Assembly (NCBI GenBank): GCA_020073585.1
Contig: JAIQEV010000009.1
Coordinates: 1 to 64,000, forward strand
Origin: Terriglobia bacterium
GTDB taxonomy: Bacteria > Acidobacteriota > Terriglobia > Acidiferrales > UBA7541
Direction of reading: 5' to 3'
Length of the DNA: 64,000 nucleotides
Positions 43,431-52,169 of this stretch are shown here, piece after piece. Numbering within the stretch: the stretch's first letter is position 1; every line of letters begins with the position of its first letter. The notes below the pieces were generated by a model. That model ran no database searches and was not told the origin of the DNA. It saw only the letters and a program-made list of their open reading frames with translations. A program made the translations under genes and the position numbers.

Positions 43431-45941
43431 ATGCCCATACTGGCCGAGCCCGATCTCACCAAGGCGCCGCAGGAAGAAGGACTGACTGCGCACCAAGCCG
43501 AAGAGCGCCTCGCGCAGTACGGCCCCAACGACCCCAGCCCGCGCGTTAGCCGCTCCGAATTCCTCGAATTCCTCCACCTCTTTTTCAATCCCCTCATCGT
43601 CATCCTGCTGATTGCCAGCACCGTCGCTGCGTTTCTCGGAGAGCTGCTGAACGCCGGCCTCATCTTTGGCATGGTGCTGGTCGGCGTCGGCATCAATTTT
43701 GTCCAGACCTACCGCTCCAAGCGCGCCGTCGAGCTGCTCCGCGCGCGCGTCGCTCCCACTGCCACCGTTCTCCGCGACGCCGCCTGGCAGGAAATCCATC
43801 GCAGTGAAATCGTGCCTGGCGACCTTGTCCGCCTCTCCGCCGGCGACCTCGTTCCCGCTGACGCCCGCCTGCTCGTCGCCCGTGACCTTTTCGTGCAGCA
43901 GGCTGCCCTCACCGGCGAATCCATGCCCGTGGACAAAGAAGCGCTCCCGCGGCCCAGCGATCTCTCCGCAGGCCCCGCCGCCCCCGACCTCGTCTTCCTC
44001 GGCACCTCGGTTGTCAGCGGCACGGCCCTCGCCCGCGTGCTGGTCACCGGACCGCGCACGGCCTTCGGCTCCATCGCCGAGCGCCTGGCCATGCGTCCCG
44101 AAGAGACCGAATTCGAGCGCGGCTTGCGCCTGTTCGGTCTGCTCATCATGCGCACGGTCTTCTTCCTGGTGCTGTTCATCCTGGTCCTGCGCGTGGCCCT
44201 GCACAAGGACGCCCTCGAATCCCTGATCTTCGCCGTGGCCCTCGCCGTCGGCCTCACTCCCGAATTTCTCCCCATGATCACTTCCGTCACTCTGGCCAAG
44301 GGCGCGGTGCGCATGGCCCAGGTCAAGGTCATCGTCAAGCACCTCTCCGCCATCCAGAATCTCGGCAGTATTGACGTCCTCTGCAGCGACAAGACCGGCA
44401 CGCTCACGCGCGGCGAAATGTCGTTGGAAAAAATACTCGACGCCGCCGGCCAGCCCGCCGAGCGCCCCCTCCTCCTCGCCTATCTCAACAGCAAGTTCGA
44501 AACCGGCATCCGCAGCCCCCTGGACGCCACCATCCTGCAGGCCCAGGTCTCGCACGCCGAGGAATATTCCAAGCGCGATGAAATTCCCTTCGACTTCGAG
44601 CGTCGCCGCCTCTCCATCGTCGTCGACCAGAAATCCGCCGCCGGATCGCGGCACCTGCTCATCACCAAAGGCGCTCCTGAAGGCATCCTGACCTTGTGCG
44701 TGGCCTGCGAGATGGACGCCCAGCGCGTGCCGATGGACCAAGCGGCGCACCAGCGCTGCGCCCAGCTCTACCAGACGCTGTGTGCCGACGGCTTCCGCGT
44801 TCTCGCCGTCGCCTGGCGCGAAGTCCAGCTCACCGATGGCCTCTCCGTCCAGGACGAAAGGGAACTGACTCTTGCCGGCTTCCTGGCCTTCTCCGACCCG
44901 CTCCGTGAGGATGCCGCCTTGGCGCAGCAGGCCCTGGTACGCGATGGCGTGCAGCTGAAAATCCTCACCGGCGATAACGAGCTCGTCGCCCGCCATATCT
45001 GCCAGCAGCTCGGCGTTACGGATCCCCCCACCGTGCTTGGCGAGGAGCTCGAGCACACCAGTGACGCCGCACTCGGCCACGTCGCCGAGCAGACCATGCT
45101 CTTCGCCCGCATCTCTCCCATGCAGAAGCACCGCGTCATCCTGGCCCTCAAGCACCGCTCCCACGTCGTCGGCTACATCGGCGACGGCATCAACGATGCC
45201 CCCTCTCTGCACGCCGCCGACGTGGGCATCTCCGTCTCTACCGCCGTGGACATCGCCCGCGACGCCGCCGACCTCATCCTCGTCGAACCCGGCCTCAACG
45301 TCCTGCATGGCGGCATCATCGAAGGCCGCAAGGCCTCCGCCAACGTCCTGAAATATCTGCTCATGGGCACCAGCTCCAACTTTGGCAACATGTTCAGCAT
45401 GGCCGCCGCTTCGCTCTTTCTCCCCTTCCTGCCCATGCTCCCCCTGCAGATCCTCCTCAACAATTTTCTCTACGACCTCGCCCAGGTCACCATCCCCACC
45501 GACAACGTCGAGGACCAGCAATTGCGTTCCCCGCAGCGCTGGGACCTGCGCCTCATCCGCAACTTCATGCTCGCCATCGGCCCCGTCAGCTCCCTCTACG
45601 ACTTCCTCACCTTCTACGTCCTCCTCGCCGTCTTCCACGCCAGCGAGCCGCTCTTTCACACCGGCTGGTTCGTCGAGTCCCTCGCCACTCAAACCCTGGT
45701 CCTCTTCGTCATCCGCACCATGGGCCATCCGCTGCGCAGCCGTCCCAGCCGCCCGCTCACCGTCACCACTCTGCTCATCGTCCTCATCGGCGTCTTCCTT
45801 CCGTTCTCACCGGCCGCGCATATCCTCGGCTTCACCGCGCTCCCCGCAAAGTACTTTGCCTTCCTCATCTTCGCCGCCGTCACTTATCTGGTCCTCGTCG
45901 AACTCGTGAAGCGCCGCCTCTTCGCCGCCCACCGTCCCTGA
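43431..45941 (+). CDS. mgtA: Magnesium-translocating P-type ATPase (MgtA/MgtB type)
   Basis: An 836-aa P3B-type ATPase that imports Mg2+ at the inner membrane. In order: N-terminal actuator helices, LTGES (actuator domain), VGLTPEFLPMITSVTLAKGAV (the transmembrane segment diagnostic for MgtA/B), phosphorylation site DKTGTLT with Asp320, LTGDN, GDGINDAPSLH near residue 585, and a C-terminal six-helix bundle. ATG 43431 is chosen because upstream sequence in frame is low-complexity and lacks family similarity. No leader with an obvious Mg2+ sensor was recognised in the 184 bp before it. Confidence 0.9.
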   Translation: MPILAEPDLTKAPQEEGLTAHQAEERLAQYGPNDPSPRVSRSEFLEFLHLFFNPLIVILLIASTVAAFLGELLNAGLIFGMVLVGVGINFVQTYRSKRAVELLRARVAPTATVLRDAAWQEIHRSEIVPGDLVRLSAGDLVPADARLLVARDLFVQQAALTGESMPVDKEALPRPSDLSAGPAAPDLVFLGTSVVSGTALARVLVTGPRTAFGSIAERLAMRPEETEFERGLRLFGLLIMRTVFFLVLFILVLRVALHKDALESLIFAVALAVGLTPEFLPMITSVTLAKGAVRMAQVKVIVKHLSAIQNLGSIDVLCSDKTGTLTRGEMSLEKILDAAGQPAERPLLLAYLNSKFETGIRSPLDATILQAQVSHAEEYSKRDEIPFDFERRRLSIVVDQKSAAGSRHLLITKGAPEGILTLCVACEMDAQRVPMDQAAHQRCAQLYQTLCADGFRVLAVAWREVQLTDGLSVQDERELTLAGFLAFSDPLREDAALAQQALVRDGVQLKILTGDNELVARHICQQLGVTDPPTVLGEELEHTSDAALGHVAEQTMLFARISPMQKHRVILALKHRSHVVGYIGDGINDAPSLHAADVGISVSTAVDIARDAADLILVEPGLNVLHGGIIEGRKASANVLKYLLMGTSSNFGNMFSMAAASLFLPFLPMLPLQILLNNFLYDLAQVTIPTDNVEDQQLRSPQRWDLRLIRNFMLAIGPVSSLYDFLTFYVLLAVFHASEPLFHTGWFVESLATQTLVLFVIRTMGHPLRSRPSRPLTVTTLLIVLIGVFLPFSPAAHILGFTALPAKYFAFLIFAAVTYLVLVELVKRRLFAAHRP

Positions 45942-45984
45942 CGTTTCGGGGTAGGTTTCTGCGTGCGCGCTTGCCGGGTGGGTC

Positions 45985-46013
45985 TTGACAATTATCCGTT
46001 ATGTCAGTAATAT
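45985..46013 (+). promoter_or_regulatory. Consensus sigma-70 promoter of the GbsR/MarR-type regulator
   Basis: A perfect -35 TTGACA (45985-45990) and a near-perfect -10 TAATAT (46008-46013) with a 17-bp spacer. The downstream operator overlaps the end of the -10, as expected for autorepression. Confidence 0.85.
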
Positions 46014-46027
46014 CTGTTGTGACAGAA
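46012..46027. promoter_or_regulatory. Operator 1, upstream of the regulator gene
   Basis: ATCTGTTGTGACAGAA, an imperfect palindrome that matches operator 2 at 46598-46613 in 14 of 16 positions. It lies between the -10 and the start codon. Confidence 0.7.
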
Positions 46028-46035
46028 ATAACTGT

Positions 46036-46575
46036 ATGAGCCAGCTAGGCAACGCCAAAAAACAGTTCATCCTGCACTGGGGCGAAATGGGCGCCCGCTG
46101 GGGGATTAACCGCACCGTCGCCCAGGTCCATGCGCTTCTCCACGTTTCTGCCACTCCCTTAACTGCCGAGGAGATTGCCAAGACCCTCCATGTGGCCCGC
46201 TCCAATGTCAGCACCAGCATCCGCGAACTGCAGGGCTGGGGGCTGGTTCGCCCGGTGCACGTCCTCGGCGACCGCCGCCAGCATTACGAGTCCATCAAGG
46301 ACGTTTGGGAGATGTTCCGCATCATCATCGACCAGCGCAAGAAGCGCGAGATCGATCCCACCCTGGAGCTCCTCCGCCTGTGCATCGCGGACCTCCGCCA
46401 GGGGAAAGAAGCCGATGCCTATACCCGGGAGCGCCTCGAGGAGATCTACGAGTTCTTCGCCGACGTCGAGGCGCTGTACACCGACGTGCGGCAATTCCCG
46501 GTGGCCACGCTGCGCAGCCTGGTCAAGGCGCGCGGCGCGGTTCGCAAATTGCTCTCTTTGAAGCTCGGCCGCTAG
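46036..46575 (+). CDS. GbsR/MarR-type transcriptional regulator
   Basis: A 179-aa regulator of the GbsR subgroup. The N-terminal extension is QFILHWGEMGARWGINR; the winged helix-turn-helix covers PLTAEEIAKTLHVARSNVSTSIRELQGWGLV with wing HVLGDRRQHYES; a C-terminal helical dimer or effector region follows. ATG 46036 is chosen over the upstream frame because it lies just after the promoter and operator. Matching operators upstream of it and of the next gene indicate autoregulation and control of the NmrA-like reductase. Confidence 0.88.
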   Translation: MSQLGNAKKQFILHWGEMGARWGINRTVAQVHALLHVSATPLTAEEIAKTLHVARSNVSTSIRELQGWGLVRPVHVLGDRRQHYESIKDVWEMFRIIIDQRKKREIDPTLELLRLCIADLRQGKEADAYTRERLEEIYEFFADVEALYTDVRQFPVATLRSLVKARGAVRKLLSLKLGR

Positions 46576-46597
46576 GCTCTTTTTTTTTGCTATGTAG

Positions 46598-46613
46598 TTC
46601 TGTCGTGACAGAA
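46598..46613. promoter_or_regulatory. Operator 2, upstream of the NmrA-like gene
   Basis: TTCTGTCGTGACAGAA, with 7-bp arms TTCTGTC/GACAGAA around a 2-bp centre. It is the better-conserved copy of the site at 46012-46027. Confidence 0.7.
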
Positions 46614-46686
46614 AAGACTGACGTAAGAAGCGGATGCTTGCCCCGGCCGGGCTGCCGGCCCTTTCTCCGCATCCCGGGAGGTACCA

Positions 46687-47640
46687 ATGATGCAGGACAC
46701 CACAGTTAACCCCGCCACCGCACCCGGCGCGCCGTTGCATGTTGTTACCGGTGCCTTCGGATTTTCCGGCAAATACATTGCCCTGCGCTTGCTGGAGCGG
46801 GGCATCCGTGTGCGCACGCTGACCAACCACCCAAATGGGGACTCTTCCCTGCGCAGCCGGATCGAGGTGGCCCCGCTCAATTTCAGAAATGTGGCAGAGC
46901 TGGCCCGCAGCTTGCAGGGCGCGACGACAGTCTATAACACCTATTGGGTGCGCTTCGCCCGTGGAAGGACGAACCACGAAACTGCCGTCGAAAACACGAA
47001 AGTGCTCATCCGCGCTGCGGCGCAGGCGGGCGTGCAACGCATCGTGCACGTCAGCATCACCAACCCTTCGCCAGCTTCGCCTTTGCCGTACTTCCGGGGA
47101 AAGGCCGTGGTGGAGGAGGCTATCCGCTCTTCCGCGCTGTCCTACGCCATCCTGCGGCCTGCGGTGGTCTTTGGAGCGGAAGACATTCTGCTCAACAACA
47201 TCGCCTGGATGCTAAGGCGTTTCCCGGTCTTCGCCCTGCCCGGCAAGGGCGATTACGGGTTGCAGCCCATTTTCGTGGAGGATCTGGCCGCGCTTGCCGT
47301 CGACAGCGGCCGTAGCCGCGAGAATATCGTGGTGGACGCAGTGGGCCCGGAGACCTACTCCTATGCTGATCTCGTGCAGCTTATTCGCGGCACGATCGGC
47401 AGTCGCAGCCGCATCGTGCGCATCCCCGCAGCCGGAGTTGTCCTCGCTTCCTGGCTGCTTAGCCGCATGGTCAACGATGTCGTTTTGACGAAAGATGAAG
47501 TCAGCGGCCTTATGGCCAATCTGCTCATCTCCAAAGAATCGCCAACGGGCAGCACGAGTCTTCGCGCGTGGCTGCAGGCACATGCCCGCACAACCGGAAA
47601 GAACTACGCCTCGGAACTTGAACGGCATTACCGGTCGTAA
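46687..47640 (+). CDS. NmrA-like NAD(P)-binding reductase (atypical extended SDR)
   Basis: A 317-aa Rossmann-fold protein. Its cofactor motif is VVTGAFGFSGKYIALRLL and it continues with VENTKVLIRAAAQAGVQRIVHVSI and YAILRPAVVFG, typical of the NmrA/complex I NDUFA9-like group. The canonical SDR YxxxK is replaced by the PYFRGKAVVEEAI segment, where a Tyr and Lys may still act. GGGAGG precedes ATG 46687. The shared operator links its expression to the upstream regulator, a typical redox- or electrophile-response pair. Substrate unknown. Confidence 0.85.
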   Translation: MMQDTTVNPATAPGAPLHVVTGAFGFSGKYIALRLLERGIRVRTLTNHPNGDSSLRSRIEVAPLNFRNVAELARSLQGATTVYNTYWVRFARGRTNHETAVENTKVLIRAAAQAGVQRIVHVSITNPSPASPLPYFRGKAVVEEAIRSSALSYAILRPAVVFGAEDILLNNIAWMLRRFPVFALPGKGDYGLQPIFVEDLAALAVDSGRSRENIVVDAVGPETYSYADLVQLIRGTIGSRSRIVRIPAAGVVLASWLLSRMVNDVVLTKDEVSGLMANLLISKESPTGSTSLRAWLQAHARTTGKNYASELERHYRS

Positions 47641-47776
47641 GTTTTGATGCGTTGGCCGTGCGGCCCTCCGAGCGCTCCTGGCTTCGGGAAGGGAAGACGC
47701 CCTTGAGAAAACTCACTTCCGCTGACTCTTCTCCGAACGCTTCCGTGCGTCCCCCGATTCCCGTACAATCCACCCC

Positions 47777-48367
47777 ATGAATCCCCTCGAGATGCTTGGC
47801 ATGGGCCTCGGCGCGGGGTTTTCTTCCGGCCTGAACCTCTACGCCACCGTGGCCACCCTCGGCCTCCTCCAGCGTTTCGGAGTGATTCACCTGCCCGATC
47901 CCCTGCGCGTCATCGCACACCCCGCCGTTCTCGCCATCGCCATTGTCCTCTATCTCGTCGAATTCCTCGCCGACAAAGTCCCCTACCTGGACACCGTCTG
48001 GGACCTCGTGCACACCTTTATCCGCCCCCCGGCCGCCGCTCTTCTCGCCTACGGCGCCCTCGGTGGCGTCGCGCCCTCCTGGCGCTGGGCCGCCGCGCTC
48101 CTCGCCGGCAGCGTCGCCCTCACCGCCCACGGCACCAAAGCGTGCACCCGCGCCGCCGCCAACACCAGCCCCGAGCCTTTCAGCAACTGGATGCTGAGCC
48201 TCGGCGAAGATGTACTGGCCGTCTGGCTCTCCTGGCTCGCGGCAACCCATCCGATCCTGACGGCCGCTGTTGTCGCCGCGCTCCTCGTCCTCTCCATCTA
48301 CCTCCTCGCGCACCTCTTCCGTTTCCTCCGCCGCGCCCTAGCCACCCTCACCGCGCCCCGCCAATAA
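47777..48367 (+). CDS. DUF4126 integral membrane protein
   Basis: A 196-aa protein with about five transmembrane segments. It matches DUF4126 at GLGAGFSSGLNLYATVATLGLLQRF at the N-terminus (Gly-rich helix, here given in outline) and in the loop EFLADKVPYLDTVWDLVHTFIRP. The function of the family is unknown. ATG 47777 has only a weak ribosome-binding site. It stands alone between the reductase and the BNR protein. Confidence 0.82.
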   Translation: MNPLEMLGMGLGAGFSSGLNLYATVATLGLLQRFGVIHLPDPLRVIAHPAVLAIAIVLYLVEFLADKVPYLDTVWDLVHTFIRPPAAALLAYGALGGVAPSWRWAAALLAGSVALTAHGTKACTRAAANTSPEPFSNWMLSLGEDVLAVWLSWLAATHPILTAAVVAALLVLSIYLLAHLFRFLRRALATLTAPRQ

Positions 48368-48561
48368 CACTGCGTCGCAGTCCTTCCCGGCGCCGTCATT
48401 CTGGGCGAAGCGATCGAAGCGGTGTGCCTGCTGTCCGGAGCGTGCCGTCTTGCGGCCTGTTTTGGGCGAGTACCGAGCGTTCACTTGACTTTGTATTGCT
48501 TTGGCAGTACAAGAGCGGCATCCCCGCACTATTCCCCAAGGATTGTTCAAGGAGACCGACG

Positions 48562-50058
48562 ATGAATATTCTTCTGCGGACGGCGGCCCTGTCAGCGGCC
48601 TGCCTGCTCTGCGCCGTTCTTGCTCCCGCGCAAAACAACGTCCAGCGCAACCCGACTTGGTGGGCCAAGTATCAGTATCTTTCCCAAAACGGCGCCTCCG
48701 CCGGCTGCGGCGCCACGAAGTCTCTCACCGTCGGCAGCAACGTGGACGTCTCCAATGAATGCGGCCCGCAAAGCGAAACCTATATCACCCTGAATCCGGC
48801 AAAACCGAAGTCCCTCGCGGCCGGCTCCAATGAGATTTTCCGGCTTCCCATGCGCGGCTTCTTCTCTTCCGACGGCGGTTCGAATTGGGGCGGCGTGGAT
48901 GTTCCGTTGCCGCCTCCCCTGCAGGGCACCAACGATACCCGCTTCGGCTCCGATCCCTCCCTGGCCTACGATACCCGCGGCAATCTCTTCTACGGATTCA
49001 TCGTCGTTTACTTCGGCAACGGCTCCGGCGTGAACGGCACGCAGATGGCCGTGGCTCGCTCCACCGACGGCGGAATGACCTACCCGCTGCTTTCGCTGTT
49101 CGAATTCCAGAGCGGCTCGAATCATTTCAACGACAAGCCGATAATCACGGCCGACACGAATGCCTCCAGCCCCTTCCGTGACAACGTGTACATTGCCTGG
49201 GACGCGGCCTCCGGCGGCAGTTCGAGCGGCGGCATTCGCCTGGCACGCTCCTCGGACAATGGTTTGACCTTCTCCACCACGCGTGTGGACAACCCCTCCG
49301 GTCCCGGGCAGGGAATCGGCGCCGTCCCCTTTGTCGGTCCTGGCGGCGAGCTCTATGTCGCCTGGAACGATTACCAGAACAACCTGATCGCCTTCAACCG
49401 TTCCTTCGACGGCGGCGTCACCTGGGACGCGCAACGCACCATCGCCCCCAAGACGGTCGCCTTCGACATCGGCATTCCTGCCGAGCTCTACCGCCGCGCT
49501 TTGGTCTATCCTGCATGCGACGCGGACCGCTCCACCGGCCCGCATCGCGGGCGCCTGTATTGCTCGTGGATGGATCTCACACCCGCGGGTGTCACCGACA
49601 TTTTCCTCTCCTACTCCGACGACCGCGGCGCCACCTGGTCGGCCCCCCGCCCGGTCACCGACGAGTTCACCCAGCTCGTGGACCGCTTCAATCAATGGCT
49701 TTCGGCCGACCCGGTCACCGGCGATGTCAACCTCTCCTTCTACGACACTCGCAACGACACCACTGGCTCGCGCTACATGACCGATACCTATTTCTCGCAG
49801 TCCACCGATGGCGGCGCGTCCTTCCGCTCTCCCAACGTGCGCGTCTCTTCCGTCAGCTCCAACGAGCATGACTGCGGCGGCCTCTTCCCGTGTCCGGGCA
49901 TTAACTACGGAAACCAGCAGGGAGACTACGAAGGGATTGTTTCCTATGGAAGCGTTTCGCACCCGGTGTGGACCGACAGCCGCCGCCAGCTCGAGGCCAC
50001 CTCCGGATGCCGCACCAATCTCTTCATGGAGGAAGTCTTCACCGCCACGGTGAAGTAG
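48562..50058 (+). CDS. Secreted BNR-repeat (sialidase-like propeller) protein
   Basis: A 498-aa exported protein with a signal peptide (TAALSAACLLCAVLAPA) and at least five Asp-box/BNR motifs (S-x-D-x-G-x-[TS]-[FWY]: SSDGGSNW, STDGGMTY, SSDNGLTF, SFDGGVTW, SDDRGATW, STDGGASF), which build a six-bladed propeller. The sialidase catalytic Arg triad and Tyr cannot be assigned, so glycosidase activity is uncertain. ATG 48562 has AAGGAG upstream. A terminator-like hairpin follows. Confidence 0.85.
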   Translation: MNILLRTAALSAACLLCAVLAPAQNNVQRNPTWWAKYQYLSQNGASAGCGATKSLTVGSNVDVSNECGPQSETYITLNPAKPKSLAAGSNEIFRLPMRGFFSSDGGSNWGGVDVPLPPPLQGTNDTRFGSDPSLAYDTRGNLFYGFIVVYFGNGSGVNGTQMAVARSTDGGMTYPLLSLFEFQSGSNHFNDKPIITADTNASSPFRDNVYIAWDAASGGSSSGGIRLARSSDNGLTFSTTRVDNPSGPGQGIGAVPFVGPGGELYVAWNDYQNNLIAFNRSFDGGVTWDAQRTIAPKTVAFDIGIPAELYRRALVYPACDADRSTGPHRGRLYCSWMDLTPAGVTDIFLSYSDDRGATWSAPRPVTDEFTQLVDRFNQWLSADPVTGDVNLSFYDTRNDTTGSRYMTDTYFSQSTDGGASFRSPNVRVSSVSSNEHDCGGLFPCPGINYGNQQGDYEGIVSYGSVSHPVWTDSRRQLEATSGCRTNLFMEEVFTATVK

Positions 50059-50076
50059 AAAGTGAGCGTTCCGAGC

Positions 50077-50107
50077 GGGAAGGGGCGGACTCCGGTCCGC
50101 CCTTCCC
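50077..50107. terminator. Hairpin between convergent genes
   Basis: A GC-rich stem of about 13 bp with one bulged G: GGGAAGGGGCGGAC (50077-50090), loop TCCG, GTCCGCCCTTCCC (50095-50107), then a short GTTT. It separates the BNR gene from the convergent oxidoreductase gene. Confidence 0.6.
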
Positions 50108-50141
50108 CGTTTCTGCCCCGTGCTTCCCGCCGGTCTATGCT

Positions 50142-51992
50142 TTAGAGCAAAGGCAAGACTTCGCTGCTCGTCCGCACTCCCGACCCAATGGCGCTTTCGT
50201 TCGCCGGGCTGGACTCCACGTCCTGTCCGCCAAACGATATCCGCCCGACCTGCTGCCGCGCGTAATACCGCGGCGAGGGCACACGGATCGCCTGGCCGCC
50301 GTTCATGATCGGGGCGCTGAAGGGCCAGCCCGGTTTCGGATAGACCATGCTGTGTCCCCAGCGATAGAGGTAGACGTCGCTCACGTCGCGGTTGAAGTCG
50401 AAATTGCGCCCCGCGAGCACGCGATTCAGGTCCGCCCGCAGCGAATCCTCGTAGCTCGAGAACGGCGTTGTCAGCAGCTTGATCCGCTCGTTGGGCTGAT
50501 CCGCGGGCGACGCCGTGTTCCCTCCGTAGAATGTCAGCACCGTCGGCCGGTTCGGGTTCGCGCGGTCGGGGCCGACCCAGTCCGCAACGACGAAATCCGC
50601 CCAGTACTGGCTGCCCCAGTAGTAGGCGTCGTAGCCCAGGTCCACCACCGGCGCCGCGCTGCGCAGCGTGACGTTGGCTACCATCACGGGGCCCAGCGTC
50701 ACCTCGTCGTAGGCCGCAAATTGCGACGCGCTGAACAGATGCTCGCAGGCCGTGCGCGCGGTGTGCGCCTGCCCCGCGAAAATCACCGCCTTGGCCGTTG
50801 CCCGGTAGAACTGCCCGTTGCTGAAATAGACCACGCTGGCGTTGCTCGCCGCCGTGTCCCCGCGCACCACCATGGCTCCCTGCCGGATGCGCACGTTGTT
50901 GCCGGGGTCGTCCATCGCCGCCAGGTTATACGGATTGTTCAGGATCTCCGCATCGGTGCTGCCGCTGATCGCCGTGGGGATCAGCCACTTCACGATGTGC
51001 CGCAGCATTCCGGAGTTTCCGCCGGGATACGCGAATTCCGGATAGTACTCCGCACCCAAAAAGCTGATCGAGGTGTACGCGGAGACCTGTGTGGTCATCC
51101 CATCCAGCGCGTCTACCGCATAGCGCGTGTAGAAATCGGAAACCGCCGGGTGGTAGTTCTGAACCTGCGTCAGGTAGTAGTCGAATGTCATCGGCGAGAG
51201 ATAGTCGTATTTCGGATCGCTGTTGTCCGCCGGGTCCGTGGGCGAGCCGGGCTTGAGATACCAGTTCATCAGGTCCTGCCGTGCCGCCTTCAGGTCATTC
51301 ACGATATTGGTGGGGTAGGGAACGCTGTGCAGTCCCTTTCCGTATGTGTCCACGTTCCAACTGCTCGTGCCGGGGTTCACGTAGGGCGTCGCGCCGTCAA
51401 AAAAATAGCTGTAGAACGGTCCGGGCACGACGTAGTTCTGCCAGAGGATTCCCGTCGTGTTGTAAATGTCGTCCAGAAAAGGAGCGTACGGCTGCACGGC
51501 GTACGCCGTCGCCGTGGACGAAATGTCCGGAATCGGTGCCGCGTCATCGCGGTTCGCGTTTCCTCCCGGAGTAGCCTGGCCGTCGAGGATCAGGATCTTG
51601 GTCCCCGGCCGCTGCCGCGTGATGTAGTACGCCGCCGAGCACCCCGACATGCCGCTGCCGACGACAATCACTTCGTAGTTTCCATTGTCCGCCAGGATCG
51701 GCTGGCTTCCCTGGTAGCTATCGCAGGGCGACGGCGAAATCAGCACGCTGTCGGTCTTGAACGTCAGCCGCCCGTCGCGCAGCCAGTGCCCGATATTGAA
51801 CACCGAGGGCAGATTCCCGCCGCGCAGTACCCGCGGGTCGCTGCCGATCGAGCCGTCGCAAGGATAGGTGGTGGTTGCCGCATAGAACTTCATGGGGAAG
51901 GAGGAGCCGACCGCCGCCGTGCCCGCGGCAATCAGCATCCCGTTGATAAAATCACGCCGCCGGATTTCGTCGTCCCTGGTTTTATGAGTCAT
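50142..51992 (-). CDS. Tat-exported FAD-dependent oxidoreductase, spermidine dehydrogenase-like
   Basis: A 616-aa flavoprotein. A twin-arginine signal IRRRDFINGMLIAAG lies at residues 10-24. The FAD-binding motif YEVIVVGSGMSGCSAAYY (about 105-122) is followed by ILILDGQ. The overall layout and the Tat motif RRDF-NG resemble NAD(P)-binding proteins annotated as spermidine dehydrogenases, but there is no direct support for polyamine as substrate. The C-terminal cofactor-binding part includes GRISFGGQDVESSPANESAIGSG in outline. It is convergent with the BNR gene. Confidence 0.82.
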   Translation of the reverse strand: MTHKTRDDEIRRRDFINGMLIAAGTAAVGSSFPMKFYAATTTYPCDGSIGSDPRVLRGGNLPSVFNIGHWLRDGRLTFKTDSVLISPSPCDSYQGSQPILADNGNYEVIVVGSGMSGCSAAYYITRQRPGTKILILDGQATPGGNANRDDAAPIPDISSTATAYAVQPYAPFLDDIYNTTGILWQNYVVPGPFYSYFFDGATPYVNPGTSSWNVDTYGKGLHSVPYPTNIVNDLKAARQDLMNWYLKPGSPTDPADNSDPKYDYLSPMTFDYYLTQVQNYHPAVSDFYTRYAVDALDGMTTQVSAYTSISFLGAEYYPEFAYPGGNSGMLRHIVKWLIPTAISGSTDAEILNNPYNLAAMDDPGNNVRIRQGAMVVRGDTAASNASVVYFSNGQFYRATAKAVIFAGQAHTARTACEHLFSASQFAAYDEVTLGPVMVANVTLRSAAPVVDLGYDAYYWGSQYWADFVVADWVGPDRANPNRPTVLTFYGGNTASPADQPNERIKLLTTPFSSYEDSLRADLNRVLAGRNFDFNRDVSDVYLYRWGHSMVYPKPGWPFSAPIMNGGQAIRVPSPRYYARQQVGRISFGGQDVESSPANESAIGSGVRTSSEVLPLL

Positions 51993-52169
51993 GAGAGTGC
52001 TCCTTGAGGAATATTTGAGAGGAGTAACAACCGGGAATACTGCGGAATCTAGTCCTCTGGCGAGGGTTTTGCAAGGTTATTTATTTTTAGCAGGGATGGC
52101 CGCAGGCAGGATGCCGGAGGGAACATGCCGGGCGGCGCAGCGGCCTCCCGGCATGTGCAGCGTCTCCGG

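Noticed and set aside
43161-45728. 855-codon open frame antisense to mgtA, extending over the glutaredoxin-DinB start
   Set aside because: Composition is that of a GC-rich shadow frame (Glu/Gly/Val-rich repeats). It opposes a clear P-type ATPase and contains no domain.
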